Part shown: piece after piece, positions 52,674 through 61,921 of the stretch
Position numbering within the stretch: the stretch's first letter is position 1
How the letters are laid out: each line of letters starts with the position of its first letter
Origin: Pseudomonas silesiensis
GTDB lineage: Bacteria > Pseudomonadota > Gammaproteobacteria > Pseudomonadales > Pseudomonadaceae
Direction of reading: 5' to 3'
DNA length: 64,000 nt
Assembly (NCBI RefSeq): GCF_001661075.1
Contig: NZ_CP014870.1
Coordinates: 3,120,501-3,184,500 of the forward strand
Notes under the pieces: generated by a model
The model's input: the letters and a program-made list of their open reading frames with translations, nothing else
What the model was told of the DNA's origin: nothing
Databases searched by the model: none
Translations under genes and position numbers: made by a program

Positions 52674-53231
52674 TCATCCACCGCTGACTTTCCAGTGTTT
52701 GACATCATCGGCGAACATCATTTGCTTCATCTCATGAGCAATGCCGTAGGCCAGGGATTCATGGGCGGCGATGACTTTTTCTTCCGCGGAAAGGCAATGA
52801 AAAATATCGAGTTTGGTCTCTGCGTCAGCCGTTTCGATGTTGAAAATCTGCACGTAACGCGCCAGGTCGTTGTCGAGGCTCGACAGGTATTCGCGCAGGC
52901 GCTGATGGTCGACCGATTTTTGGCTGAAGTACCAGTTCATCGGGTGAATCAGGAAGCGTGAATGGGGCGAGGTGATACGCCGGCCTGCCGCCAGGAACAT
53001 GATGATGCCCATGGATTCGATGTTGCCCGCGTTGATAGCGCACAGCGGCACCGGCAATGACTTCAGGAAGGTGTAGAGGGTGAAGCCAAAGTTGGTGCTG
53101 CCCCCGCTCGTAGACAGATTGAGGAGCAAGGAGGTGGCGCCTTGATCGATGGCCTCCAGGCAACAGTCCCGGAAGCGTTCAGTGGTCCCCTGATCGATCT
53201 GGCAATGAAAGTGGACGATGTGTTCGGTCAT
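52674..53231 (-). CDS. ClpP-like serine protease, stand-alone
   Basis: 185-residue protein with the ClpP/crotonase fold. Ser73 in GNIESMGIIMFLAAG and His96 in SRFLIHPMNW occupy the ClpP catalytic positions with correct spacing, preceded by NLSTSGGSTNFGFTLYTFL. An acidic residue near 142 could complete the triad. Overall similarity to house-keeping ClpP is low, and no Clp ATPase or ClpX gene is near. Pseudomonas has such divergent ClpP-like proteins of unknown role. It is divergent from the KGG stress protein across 256 bases in which I see no definite site. Confidence 0.8.
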   Translation of the reverse strand: MTEHIVHFHCQIDQGTTERFRDCCLEAIDQGATSLLLNLSTSGGSTNFGFTLYTFLKSLPVPLCAINAGNIESMGIIMFLAAGRRITSPHSRFLIHPMNWYFSQKSVDHQRLREYLSSLDNDLARYVQIFNIETADAETKLDIFHCLSAEEKVIAAHESLAYGIAHEMKQMMFADDVKHWKVSGG

Positions 53232-53487
53232 CGGCTTGCCCTTTTTGACGGGACGGCTGGAGTACCTTTTATCTCTATTTAAGGATCGACCTCTTTTGAG
53301 GAAAAGCCAATCGGTACGACAGTCTGGGCTGGCTCTGCCGCCAGTCGATTCGTAGGCATTTTTCCGGAACTATTAGACGAAATCCGCTTGTCGTGAGAGG
53401 CGAATATCTGTTCAAACTTTCGACTTTTGCAAACCTCCGAATTAAACGAGCCACCGGGCTCGTAACTGAAATAAGAGGTGACTAGAG

Positions 53488-53919
53488 ATGGCTAACACCG
53501 GAAAAGACAAACCCGGCAATTTTGCCAATGACCGGGACAAGGCCTCGCAAGCCGGCAAGAAAGGCGGAGAAGCCTCAGGCGGCAATTTTGCCAACGACCC
53601 ACAACGCGCTTCAGAAGCCGGTCGCCAAGGCGGTCAGGCTTCGGGTGGCCAGCAGTCGAGCGATGCGAATCGTTCGATGGGTGGCGGACAAGGAACGGGG
53701 CGCACAGGCAACATGACCGAAGACCAGGAAAAAACCCCTGGATCTGGCCAGAAAGGTGGCCAGGCTTCGGGCGGACGCCAGTCCCGCGACGCTGATCAAT
53801 CGACCAGCGGCGGACAAGGCGCCGGTCGCGGCGGTAACTTTGCCGATGACATGGACAAAACCTCGGGGGCTGACCGTAAAGGAGGTGACCAAGGCCCTGG
53901 CGGCGGACGCAAGTCCTGA
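53488..53919 (+). CDS. KGG-repeat stress protein (YciG/GsiB-like)
   Basis: 143-residue highly hydrophilic, Gly/Gln/Ser-rich protein, probably disordered and hydrophilin-like. It holds several KGG-type units: AGKKGGEASGG, AGRQGGQASGG, SGQKGGQASGG and the degenerate ADRKGGDQGPGG, spaced by NFANDxxxA-like linkers (GNFANDRDKAS, GNFANDPQRAS, GNFADDMDKTS). Related proteins are induced by general stress and desiccation. AGAGGTGA precedes the ATG. A clean hairpin follows 16 bases after the stop, so it is a single-gene unit. Confidence 0.85.
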   Translation: MANTGKDKPGNFANDRDKASQAGKKGGEASGGNFANDPQRASEAGRQGGQASGGQQSSDANRSMGGGQGTGRTGNMTEDQEKTPGSGQKGGQASGGRQSRDADQSTSGGQGAGRGGNFADDMDKTSGADRKGGDQGPGGGRKS

Positions 53920-53935
53920 TGCCGTGTAAGTCATA

Positions 53936-53963
53936 TCAAGCCCCGACTGTTTTCGGGGCTTGA
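53936..53963 (+). terminator. Terminator of the KGG-repeat gene
   Basis: TCAAGCCCCGA (53936-53946) pairs perfectly with TCGGGGCTTGA (53953-53963) around a 6-base loop. A short T-rich tail follows. Confidence 0.75.
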
Positions 53964-54063
53964 TTGCTTCACAGAGCAGTTCTCACCGATAAACACTGCG
54001 TTGCACAGGTCTCACGCCTATGCCCGCCATCCTCTTGAGCTACCGGTGCAACCCTTGATCCAT

Positions 54064-54966
54064 TCAATCAGAGAACAACTCAAACATGAGCTGACGTAAC
54101 CAGCGATTGGCCGGGTCCTTGTTGTATCGCGCATGCCAGAATAGATTGATCTCTATTTTCGGCAGTTCCATAGGCGGCGCCAGGACGGCGAGGCCGAACG
54201 GTTGTTCGCAACTTCTGGCAAATCGTTCGGGCACTGTTGCCAGCAAGTCCGTACTTTGGAGTATGTGGCCGATCGCGACGAAATGCGGAACCTCCAGGCG
54301 TATGTTTCGCTCGATGCCTTCCCGTGCGAGGAAGGTATCGACGACGCCGTGCCCGGTGTTCGCCGCCACCACACGAACGTGGTCATAGCTGCAAAAACGC
54401 TCGAGCGTCAACGGTTCGCGGGTGGCTGGATGGCCCTTGCGGCATAAGCAGACGTAGCGATGGTGGAACAGGCGTTGTTGAAAAAAACCCGCTTGCAGGT
54501 GAGGAAGCAAGCCGACGGCAAGATCGATCGCGCCGTTCTGCAGACCTTCCGCCAGGGTATCGGTGTTGTTGCGCAGCGTACTGATCGAGCAACCCGGAGC
54601 GCGTTCAGCCAGAGCATCCATTAGCCGCGGCATGAAGTAGATTTCACCAATGTCCGTCATTGCCATGGTGAATCTGCGATTGCAATTGAGCGGGTCAAAC
54701 CTGTCCTGTCGACCGAGTGCATCGCGTAACGTCTGAATGGCTAGCGCAACCGGCTCGGCCAGTTGTCGGGCATAAGGGGTGGGTTCCATTCCCTGGTAGG
54801 TGCGCACGAAAAGCTCGTCGTTCAAGGTGGTGCGCAACCGCTTGAGCGCGTTGCTCACCGCTGGCTGGGTCAGTTCAAGATTATCCGCCGCAGTCGAGAC
54901 CCTGCGGTCGATCAGCAGTTGGTTGAATACCAAAAGAAGATTGAGATCCAGCTCCCGTAATTCCAT
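54064..54966 (-). CDS. nahR: NahR-type LysR activator of salicylate genes
   Basis: 300 residues, the exact length of NahR, and very similar to it as I recall that protein. MELRELDLNLLLVFNQLL starts it, LTQPAVSNALKRLR is the recognition helix (about 33-46), and AMTDIGEIYFMPRLMD and LTLERFCSYDHVRVVAA are NahR-like effector-domain segments. The ATG at 54966 has GAGG upstream; the longer frame to 55077 is not used. Divergent from the MFS and nahG genes. NahR activates with salicylate as inducer. Confidence 0.9.
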   Translation of the reverse strand: MELRELDLNLLLVFNQLLIDRRVSTAADNLELTQPAVSNALKRLRTTLNDELFVRTYQGMEPTPYARQLAEPVALAIQTLRDALGRQDRFDPLNCNRRFTMAMTDIGEIYFMPRLMDALAERAPGCSISTLRNNTDTLAEGLQNGAIDLAVGLLPHLQAGFFQQRLFHHRYVCLCRKGHPATREPLTLERFCSYDHVRVVAANTGHGVVDTFLAREGIERNIRLEVPHFVAIGHILQSTDLLATVPERFARSCEQPFGLAVLAPPMELPKIEINLFWHARYNKDPANRWLRQLMFELFSD

Positions 54967-55129
54967 AACGCCTCGTGCAGGTTGGCTCATGCCAGGGCAA
55001 TAAACCCGTTGCCCGACGTTGGGTCTGCACCGCTCTGAAAGGGCCGCTGCAAGAGCCGCAAGCCTATCAATTGCCATAGCGTCGCGTCCATCGCAATGGC
55101 TGCGTGGCAGGTGCTCGTCCCTGATCTTT

Positions 55130-55144
55130 ATTCACACTCGAAAT
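55130..55144 (+). promoter_or_regulatory. Candidate NahR binding site in the nahR-MFS gap
   Basis: ATTCACACTCGAAAT matches the recalled NahR consensus ATTCACGCTNNTGAT at 10 of 13 fixed bases. It lies 164 bases before nahR and about 190 before the MFS gene. No convincing -10 was found at the expected distance. The remainder of the 364-base gap (54967-55330) shows nothing else I can name. Confidence 0.4.
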
Positions 55145-55330
55145 AACAGGTATGTGGATCACTGCATTTATCCCGCTTGCCGCCTTGGCCATGATCGCTG
55201 CAATGCCCAAACTCTGAACGGTATACGTCACTCAAGAACGACACGCCTATCGATCAGGCGTTGGGCAGCGCGCAACCTCCGCAGGTCTTTGAACCTGCGG
55301 CTCTATAACAATGACAAAAAGAGCGATGCC

Positions 55331-56668
55331 ATGCGTACGATCGATGTATCAGCCCTGATTGACGGGGCACGTTTCAATGCCTTCCACGCGCGCGTACTGT
55401 TCTGGTGCGCGCTGATTATCATCTTCGACGGCTATGACCTGGTCATCTATGGCGTTGTCTTGCCTTCACTGATGGCCGAATGGGGGCTGAGCTCACTGCA
55501 AGCTGGAGCCTTGGGTAGCTGTGCGCTGGTAGGCATGATGTTGGGCGCGCTGTTTTTCGGATCAGTGTCTGACCGGATAGGCCGACGCAAAACCATCATG
55601 ATTTGCGTCACCCTGTTCAGCGGAGTCACAGCGCTCAACGGCCTGGCGCAGACTCCGGAGGCGTTCGCGCTCTGCCGGTTTGTGGCCGGCCTGGGTATCG
55701 GCGGGGTCATGCCGAACGTTGTCGCGTTGATGAACGAGTACGCGCCCAAGCGGTCGCGCAGTACCCTGGTTGCACTCATGTTCAGTGGTTACTCGTTAGG
55801 GGGGATGTTGTCTGCCGGCCTGGGTATGGTGCTGATCCCCCTGTGGGGCTGGCAAGCGGTGTTCTATGTGGCCTTGGTTCCGCTGTTGGCATTGCCATTT
55901 CTGATACGGCAATTGCCCGAGTCGATGGATTTCCTGCTGCGCACCGGGCAGACGATCAAGGCCCAGTCACTATTGGCGCAGGCCGTACCGGATTATGTGC
56001 CAGGCGCAGCCGACCAGTTGAACCGCATCGCCGCCAAAGGCTCGAACGTGTCGATTTCACAGCTATTCCAGGAGGGACGCAAGCTGAGCACCTTCATGCT
56101 CTGGCTGGCGTTTTTCTGTTGCCTGCTGATGGTCTATGCACTGAGCTCCTGGTTGCCAAAACTCATGAGCGCCGCCGGGTACGGATTGAACTCGAGCCTG
56201 GCGTTCCTGGTGGCGCTGAATCTGGGGGCGATCATCGGCGCGGTAGCCGGTGGATGGCTGGGCGATCGAATCGGCATTGGCAAGGTCTTGTTCGTCTTCT
56301 TCTGTTGCGGAGCGTTGGCCCTGAGTCTACTTGCGCTCAAGGCGCCATTACCTGTGCTCTATTTGCTCATTGCCGTCGCCGGTGCGTGCACCATTGGCAC
56401 GCAAATCCTGGCCAACGCCTGTACCGTCCAATACTACCCGCCGCAGATACGGGCCACCGGCCTCGGTTGGGCGATGGGCGTGGGTCGCACCGGTGCAATC
56501 ATTGGTCCGCTGCTGGGCGGCGCCTTGCATGCCTCTTCGCTGCCGTTACAGGCGAGCTTCCTCATCTTCGCCATTCCGGGATTGGTCGGGGCCATCGCCA
56601 TTCTGGTTTTTCTGATGCAGAACGCTTCGAGTCGCCAGGGCACGGCGTCCCGGCAATATTCACATTGA
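55331..56668 (+). CDS. Aromatic acid:H+ symporter (AAHS-type MFS)
   Basis: 445 residues with 12 hydrophobic segments, PcaK/BenK-like. The helix-1 motif FDGYDLVIYGVVLPSLM (Asp-Gly-Tyr-Asp, the DGxD motif), the loop GSVSDRIGRRKTIM and the helix 8-9 loop GWLGDRIGIGKVLF are diagnostic for aromatic acid uptake. It lies between nahR and nahG, so salicylate is its probable substrate. Ribosome binding site AGAG, moderate. A much longer in-frame extension upstream runs through the promoter gap and is rejected. Confidence 0.87.
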   Translation: MRTIDVSALIDGARFNAFHARVLFWCALIIIFDGYDLVIYGVVLPSLMAEWGLSSLQAGALGSCALVGMMLGALFFGSVSDRIGRRKTIMICVTLFSGVTALNGLAQTPEAFALCRFVAGLGIGGVMPNVVALMNEYAPKRSRSTLVALMFSGYSLGGMLSAGLGMVLIPLWGWQAVFYVALVPLLALPFLIRQLPESMDFLLRTGQTIKAQSLLAQAVPDYVPGAADQLNRIAAKGSNVSISQLFQEGRKLSTFMLWLAFFCCLLMVYALSSWLPKLMSAAGYGLNSSLAFLVALNLGAIIGAVAGGWLGDRIGIGKVLFVFFCCGALALSLLALKAPLPVLYLLIAVAGACTIGTQILANACTVQYYPPQIRATGLGWAMGVGRTGAIIGPLLGGALHASSLPLQASFLIFAIPGLVGAIAILVFLMQNASSRQGTASRQYSH

Positions 56669-56764
56669 TGATGCCATGTATTGGAGTTGCGCTATTTATC
56701 AATAGCACTGCACTGGCGATGATTGCCCGACTCCAATAACAATCAGCCTCATGGGTACCTTGCT

Positions 56765-58048
56765 ATGCATACTTCTCAATCTACTTTGCACATCGGTATT
56801 GTCGGCGGTGGTATCGCTGGTGTGGCATTGGCGCTGGATCTGTGCCGTCATTCCCATCTCAGCGTGCAGTTGTTCGAAGCTGCATCGGCCTTTGGCGAGG
56901 TCGGTGCAGGTGTTTCCTTCGGTGCCAACGCGGTTCGTGCCATCGCCGGCCTGGGCATTGCCGAACCCTATCGGCAGATCGCCGACCGCACGCTTGATCC
57001 CTGGCAGGATATCTGGTTCGAATGGCGCCGTGGCGAGGATGCCGGCTACCTTGGCGCCAGCCTGGCCGAAGGGGTGGGGCAGTCCTCGGTGCACCGTGCG
57101 GATTTTCTCGACGCGTTGGCCCGCCAACTGCCGGAGGGAATTGCGCAATTTGGCAAGCGCGCGGTTAGCGTCGAGCAGGATGACCAACAGGCCCGCGTGT
57201 TGTTCACCGATGGCAGCGAACATCGTTGCGATTTATTGATCGCCGCTGACGGCATCAAGTCTTCGATTCGTGACCACGTTCTTCAAGGCCTTGGTCACCC
57301 CCTCGCGGCCCCCCGTTTCAGTGGCACCTGTGCCTACCGCGGGATGATCGACAGTCAACAGTTGCGCGCGGCCTACCGGGCCCGTGGTGTCGATGAGCAC
57401 TTGGTCGACGTCCCGCAGATGTACTTGGGACTTGATGCCCACATCCTCACATTCCCGGTCAAGCAAGGCCGACTGATCAACGTAGTGGCTTTCACTTCCG
57501 ACCGCAGTCGGCCTGACCCCGCCTGGCCGAGCGACTCCCCTTGGGTGCGTAATGCCAGCCAGGAAGAGATGCTTGCAGCCTTCACCGACTGGGGCGACGC
57601 GGCGCGTGTGCTGCTCGAGTGCATCCCGTCACCCACCCTTTGGGCTCTGCATGAACTCGAAGAGCTGCCAGGTTACGTACACGGCCGCGTAGGGCTGATC
57701 GGCGATGCTGCCCACGCAATGTTGCCGCATCAGGGGGCCGGCGCAGGGCAGGGGTTGGAAGACGCCTGGCTCCTGGCCCGCTTGCTGGCGGACCCACAAG
57801 TGCTGGCAAGCCGGCCGCATTCTGTGCTGGAAGCCTATGACGCTAGTCGCCGTCCACGCGCCTGTCGTGTGCAGCGCACCTCCTGGGAAGCCGGTGAACT
57901 CTACGAACTGCGTGATCCTGTCGTCGCCGATAACGAACAGCTGCTGGGTAAAACCCTCGCGGAGCGTTTCGAGTGGCTGTGGGATCACGACATGCAGTCC
58001 GACCTGCAACAGGCTCGCAACCAACTGGGTTGGAAAGTACTCGCCTGA
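56765..58048 (+). CDS. nahG: Salicylate 1-monooxygenase
   Basis: 427-residue flavoprotein that converts salicylate to catechol with NADH and O2. The FAD motif is HIGIVGGGIAGVALAL (about 9-24). EVGAGVSFGANAVRAI, CDLLIAADGIKSSIRD and VGLIGDAAHAMLPHQGAGAG are all as in P. putida NahG, and similarity runs the whole length. The ATG at 56765 follows a modest site, 96 bases after the MFS stop. No catechol dioxygenase is in the window, so catechol must be cleaved by enzymes encoded elsewhere. Confidence 0.92.
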   Translation: MHTSQSTLHIGIVGGGIAGVALALDLCRHSHLSVQLFEAASAFGEVGAGVSFGANAVRAIAGLGIAEPYRQIADRTLDPWQDIWFEWRRGEDAGYLGASLAEGVGQSSVHRADFLDALARQLPEGIAQFGKRAVSVEQDDQQARVLFTDGSEHRCDLLIAADGIKSSIRDHVLQGLGHPLAAPRFSGTCAYRGMIDSQQLRAAYRARGVDEHLVDVPQMYLGLDAHILTFPVKQGRLINVVAFTSDRSRPDPAWPSDSPWVRNASQEEMLAAFTDWGDAARVLLECIPSPTLWALHELEELPGYVHGRVGLIGDAAHAMLPHQGAGAGQGLEDAWLLARLLADPQVLASRPHSVLEAYDASRRPRACRVQRTSWEAGELYELRDPVVADNEQLLGKTLAERFEWLWDHDMQSDLQQARNQLGWKVLA

Positions 58049-58083
58049 AATTTGAACTCGCATGCCAGATCCGCCGGAGTAGT

Positions 58084-59499
58084 TCAGCTGTACTGGCTCG
58101 CCGAACCACCAGCTGATTTGCGCTTTCCAGCGTGGGTCAGCTGATAGGCAATCGCCAACCAAATGAACCACCCCGGCATGACCATCAAGGCAATACGGGT
58201 GTCTGGCCTTAATGCCAGCAAACAGAGGACAAAGCCCAGGAACGCCAGGGAGAACCAGGCCATCGGCACGCCCCCGGGCATTTTGTAGGCCGATTGCGCA
58301 TGCAGGTCGGGCCGGCTTCTGCGGTAGGCAATGTACGACGCGAGGATGGTCGACCAGGTGAAAATCACGAGGATCGCCGACACGGTCGAGACGATGGTGA
58401 ACGCTGTCATGACTTCCGGAACGATGAACAGCAACAGGACGCCCACCAGCATCAACAGTGTGGTGAACGCCAGGCTCGCCAGGGGTACGCTACTGCTCGA
58501 CAGGCGTCGGAAAATCCCTGGCGCATTGTCCTGGTTCGCCAGCCCGAACAACATGCGGCTGGACGAAAATACGCCGCTATTGGCCGAAGAGGCGGCAGAC
58601 GTCAACACCACGAAATTGACGATACCGGCTGCTGCGGGAAACCCTGCCACCAGGAACAGTTCGACGAAGGGGCTCTTGTTGGGCGAAACCTGGTGCCAGG
58701 ACGTCACCGCAATGATGCAGGCCAGCGCCAGCACATAAAACAGGATGATTCTCAGCGGAATCGAGTTGATGGCCTTGGGCAGTGTCTTCTCGGGGGAGCG
58801 GGTTTCCGCGGCGGCGATGCCGATCAGTTCGGTGCCGGCAAATGAGAAGATTGCCATCTGAAAACCGGCAAAAAAACCGAACAGGCCGTTGGGGAAAGTT
58901 GCCTGTTTGTCCAGCAGGTGGCCCAGGGATGCCGTGACGCCATTGGGGGAGACAAAGGAGCTGGCGATCAGCACCAGGCTGACGCCAATCAGGGTCACGA
59001 CGGCAATGATCTTGCTGATCGCGAACCAGAATTCCACTTCACCGAACAGCCTGACCGTCAGCACGTTCAAGGCAAACAGCGTCATCAGCATACCGATGGC
59101 TGGTATCCAGGCGGGTACACCGGGGAACCAGTATTGAAAGAAGCCGCCGACCACCACGGCATCGCCTATCACCGCGACGCTCCAACTGAGCCAGTACGAC
59201 CAGCCGAGGAAGAATGCCGCCCGCGGGCCCAGGTAGGTACCGGCAAAATCCGCGAAGCTTTTGAAGTTCAGGTTGGAAAGCAACAGTTCGCCCATGGCGC
59301 GCATGACGAAGAAGACGAACATCCCGATGATCATATAGATGAGGATGATCGATGTGCCGGAGAGGGCAATGATCTTGCCGGAGCCCATGAACAGGCCGGT
59401 ACCGATGGCACCTCCCATGGCCATCAGCTGGATGTGACGATTGCTGAGCGTGCGCTGCAGCGCGGGTTGTTCAACCCGATCGGACGAAGTCGATTTCAT
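58084..59499 (-). CDS. APC-family amino acid permease (CycA/D-serine-D-alanine-glycine type)
   Basis: 471 residues with 12 hydrophobic segments. LSNRHIQLMAMGGAIGTGLF near residue 18 is the AAT-family signature, GLFGFFAGFQMAIFSFAGTE forms helix 6, and the long TM8 region ASSANSGVFSSSRMLFGLA is typical. The ATG at 59499 has AGAGG upstream; a longer frame to 59652 lacks support. It follows the ornithine cyclodeaminase gene on the same strand with a 162-base gap. It may import the amino acid or amine used by the two enzymes upstream. Confidence 0.88.
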   Translation of the reverse strand: MKSTSSDRVEQPALQRTLSNRHIQLMAMGGAIGTGLFMGSGKIIALSGTSIILIYMIIGMFVFFVMRAMGELLLSNLNFKSFADFAGTYLGPRAAFFLGWSYWLSWSVAVIGDAVVVGGFFQYWFPGVPAWIPAIGMLMTLFALNVLTVRLFGEVEFWFAISKIIAVVTLIGVSLVLIASSFVSPNGVTASLGHLLDKQATFPNGLFGFFAGFQMAIFSFAGTELIGIAAAETRSPEKTLPKAINSIPLRIILFYVLALACIIAVTSWHQVSPNKSPFVELFLVAGFPAAAGIVNFVVLTSAASSANSGVFSSSRMLFGLANQDNAPGIFRRLSSSSVPLASLAFTTLLMLVGVLLLFIVPEVMTAFTIVSTVSAILVIFTWSTILASYIAYRRSRPDLHAQSAYKMPGGVPMAWFSLAFLGFVLCLLALRPDTRIALMVMPGWFIWLAIAYQLTHAGKRKSAGGSASQYS

Positions 59500-59661
59500 T
59501 ACAAAACCTCTTGATTTTATGTTTTTGAGTTTTGGCAGAAAGTGGCTGGCTAGCGTTCTTGTTAGAGATGCAAGGCTACTGACGGTGGGTGGCAGGGCTT
59601 CGCGTTCACGACAGGGTGAGTTGCCCCTTGGCACGTTGCTCAGGGGCATCACCCAGGGCTA

Positions 59662-60717
59662 TCAGCTGGCCGTGCGCAGTCGCGAGGCAATGATGGCTGG
59701 CTGCTGATCAAGCAATTGGTAGAGGTTTTTTATGTTGGCAGGCGTTGGTACCAGATGGATGCGCTCACCGATCGCATGCTCCCGCGCCAGGTCGTGCATG
59801 TAGCGCAGTGACGAAAAGTCTTCGAGGGCGAAACCCACCGAGTCGAACACGGTGACCTGAGCGTCGTTCTCGCGCCCCGGGACTTCGCCCAGAACAATCC
59901 GGAAGAACTCGACGACGGGAAAGTCGGGCTCCAGCTGTTGAATATCGCCTTCGATGCGGGTTTGAGGTTCAAACTCGACGATAACCCGGGCATTGCGCAG
60001 GATCTCGGCGTGCAGTTCGGTTTTCCCCGGGCAGTCGCCGCCGACGGCATTGATATGCATGCCGGGCTCGATCATCTCGGGCGTCAGAATCGTTGCATAG
60101 GCCTTGTCGGCGGTGACCGTGGTGACGATGTGCGCGCCCTTGACCGCGGCCTGTACCGAGTCGGCCAGAATCACCTCGATATCCGGGAAGGCGGACAGGT
60201 TGTGCTTCAACTTGAGTGAAGCGTCGCGGTCGATATCGAAGATGCGGATTTGCTTGATGGACAGCATTTCGTGGAAGGCCAGGGCCTGGAATTCGCTCTG
60301 GGCGCCATTGCCAATGATTGCCATGATACTTGCACCCGGCCGAGCCAGGGACTGCGCGACCAGGGCGGAAGTCGCGGCAGTGCGCACGGCGGTGGTCAGC
60401 GTCAGTTCGCTGAGCAAGGTTGGATAGCCGCTGTGGACATCGGCCAGGACACCGAAGGCCATGACCGTCAGCAAGTTCCTTTGACCGTTGTCCGGGTGAC
60501 CATTGACGTATTTGAACGAGTATTGTCGGCCATCGTCGGTCGGCATCAACTCGATCACACCGTCGGCCGAATGATTGGCGGTGCGGGGCGACTTATCGAA
60601 CTGCGCCCAGCGTGAGTAGTCCGCTGCGATGTAAACCGCCATGTCGCGGATCGCCCGACGGATGCCCACCTTGGCGAACAGGCGTGCGGCTTGATCGACG
60701 TCTATAAAAAGAGTCAT
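59662..60717 (-). CDS. ocd: Ornithine cyclodeaminase family protein
   Basis: 351-residue NAD-dependent enzyme of the OCD/mu-crystallin family, which converts ornithine to proline and ammonia. SFKYVNGHPDNGQRNLLTVM includes the substrate Lys, VRTAATSALVAQSLARPGA lies before the Rossmann motif IIGNGAQSEFQALAF, and VGGDCPGKTELH carries the catalytic Asp. Length and motifs match the bacterial ornithine cyclodeaminases closely. It starts 50 bases after the acetylpolyamine amidohydrolase gene. Confidence 0.9.
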   Translation of the reverse strand: MTLFIDVDQAARLFAKVGIRRAIRDMAVYIAADYSRWAQFDKSPRTANHSADGVIELMPTDDGRQYSFKYVNGHPDNGQRNLLTVMAFGVLADVHSGYPTLLSELTLTTAVRTAATSALVAQSLARPGASIMAIIGNGAQSEFQALAFHEMLSIKQIRIFDIDRDASLKLKHNLSAFPDIEVILADSVQAAVKGAHIVTTVTADKAYATILTPEMIEPGMHINAVGGDCPGKTELHAEILRNARVIVEFEPQTRIEGDIQQLEPDFPVVEFFRIVLGEVPGRENDAQVTVFDSVGFALEDFSSLRYMHDLAREHAIGERIHLVPTPANIKNLYQLLDQQPAIIASRLRTAS

Positions 60718-60767
60718 GTTGTTATTCTCCGATCCAATAGTTGAAGCGCTGCGATTCAGGGGAAAAC

Positions 60768-61802
60768 TCAGGCACGTTTGCTCTCGTAGCCATGCAGCAC
60801 GTTGACTGCATTGATCCCGATTTCATCGACCATGTAGCCGCCTTCCATCACGAACAGGGTGGGGCAACCCACATCCGCGATCAGCTCGCCAATGCCGATG
60901 AAATCCTCACTTTCCAGCAGGAAGTGACTGATGGGGTCGTCCTTGAACGTGTCGACGCCCAGTGAAACAACCAGTACTTCAGGGGCAAATTGCTGGAGTT
61001 TCTTGCAGGCGTGGAGCAGGGCGGTGCGGTAGCTTTCCCAGGTGGTGTTCTTCGGCAGCGGATAGTTCAGGTTGCAACCTTCGCCGTGGCCAACGCCGAC
61101 TTCGTGGCTGAAACCCGAGTAATACGGATAAGACACCGCCGGCTCACCGTGCAACGAGACAAACATGACGTCGCCGCGCCCGTAGAAAATGTTCTGGGTG
61201 CCGTTGCCATGATGAAAGTCGACATCCAGTACCGCGACACGTTTGGCGCCTTGAGTAATGGCCTGCTGCGCGGCAATGGCGGCGTTGTTCAGATAGCAAT
61301 AGCCGCCCATGTATTCACGCGCTGCGTGATGGCCGGGCGGACGGCACAGGGCAAAGGCACTGTCGTGGCCTTCATCGATCAACGCCAGCCCGGTCAGCGC
61401 GATATCGGCGCTGGTTTTTACCGCTTGCCATGTCGTGGCGGTAATGGGCGAGCCGGCGTCCATCGCGTAAAAACCCAGCTTGCCATCGATGAACGTCGGC
61501 ACGTGCTCGTTGGCCAGATCGCGCACTGGCCATACCAGCGGCAAGGCATCGTGGGTGCGTCCGGTGGCGCACCACTCAGACCAGGCGGTCTCCAGGAAGG
61601 TGACGTAGCGCTCGCTGTGCGCGTTGACATAGCACGACCGGTCAAATGCTCGCGGCTCGATGATCTGGCCAAGCCCTACCTGCTTGACCCGTTTATGCAC
61701 GGTATCGGCCCGGCTGGGCTGTTCGAAGGACGGCTTGAGCACGCCGTCTTTCAATTCGGTGCCATGGTGCAAACGGTGGGAATCACTGAAAACTGTAAAC
61801 AT
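60768..61802 (-). CDS. Acetylpolyamine amidohydrolase (class II HDAC-like)
   Basis: 344-residue zinc deacetylase. Key residues fall at the same numbers as in the Mycoplana ramosa enzyme: His158 and His159 (RPPGHHA), zinc ligands Asp195 and His197 (VLDVDFHHGN) and Asp284 (SLGVDTF), and Tyr323 (EGGYM). It should remove acetyl groups from acetylputrescine or acetylcadaverine. I start at 61802 so that the protein begins MFTVFSDSHRLHHG, as relatives do; an ATG three codons earlier is possible. First gene of the minus-strand set that includes ornithine cyclodeaminase and the permease. Confidence 0.9.
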   Translation of the reverse strand: MFTVFSDSHRLHHGTELKDGVLKPSFEQPSRADTVHKRVKQVGLGQIIEPRAFDRSCYVNAHSERYVTFLETAWSEWCATGRTHDALPLVWPVRDLANEHVPTFIDGKLGFYAMDAGSPITATTWQAVKTSADIALTGLALIDEGHDSAFALCRPPGHHAAREYMGGYCYLNNAAIAAQQAITQGAKRVAVLDVDFHHGNGTQNIFYGRGDVMFVSLHGEPAVSYPYYSGFSHEVGVGHGEGCNLNYPLPKNTTWESYRTALLHACKKLQQFAPEVLVVSLGVDTFKDDPISHFLLESEDFIGIGELIADVGCPTLFVMEGGYMVDEIGINAVNVLHGYESKRA

Positions 61803-61921
61803 TCTGCGCATCCGTTGAGGTGAACCAGTGCAAATATTTTGTTCTGGTACGGCGGCGCTTTCTTTGCTTTATGTTCAGGGTTTGGTAGATTTTTCGGGAG
61901 AATTTACTTGGGAATGGCGTA

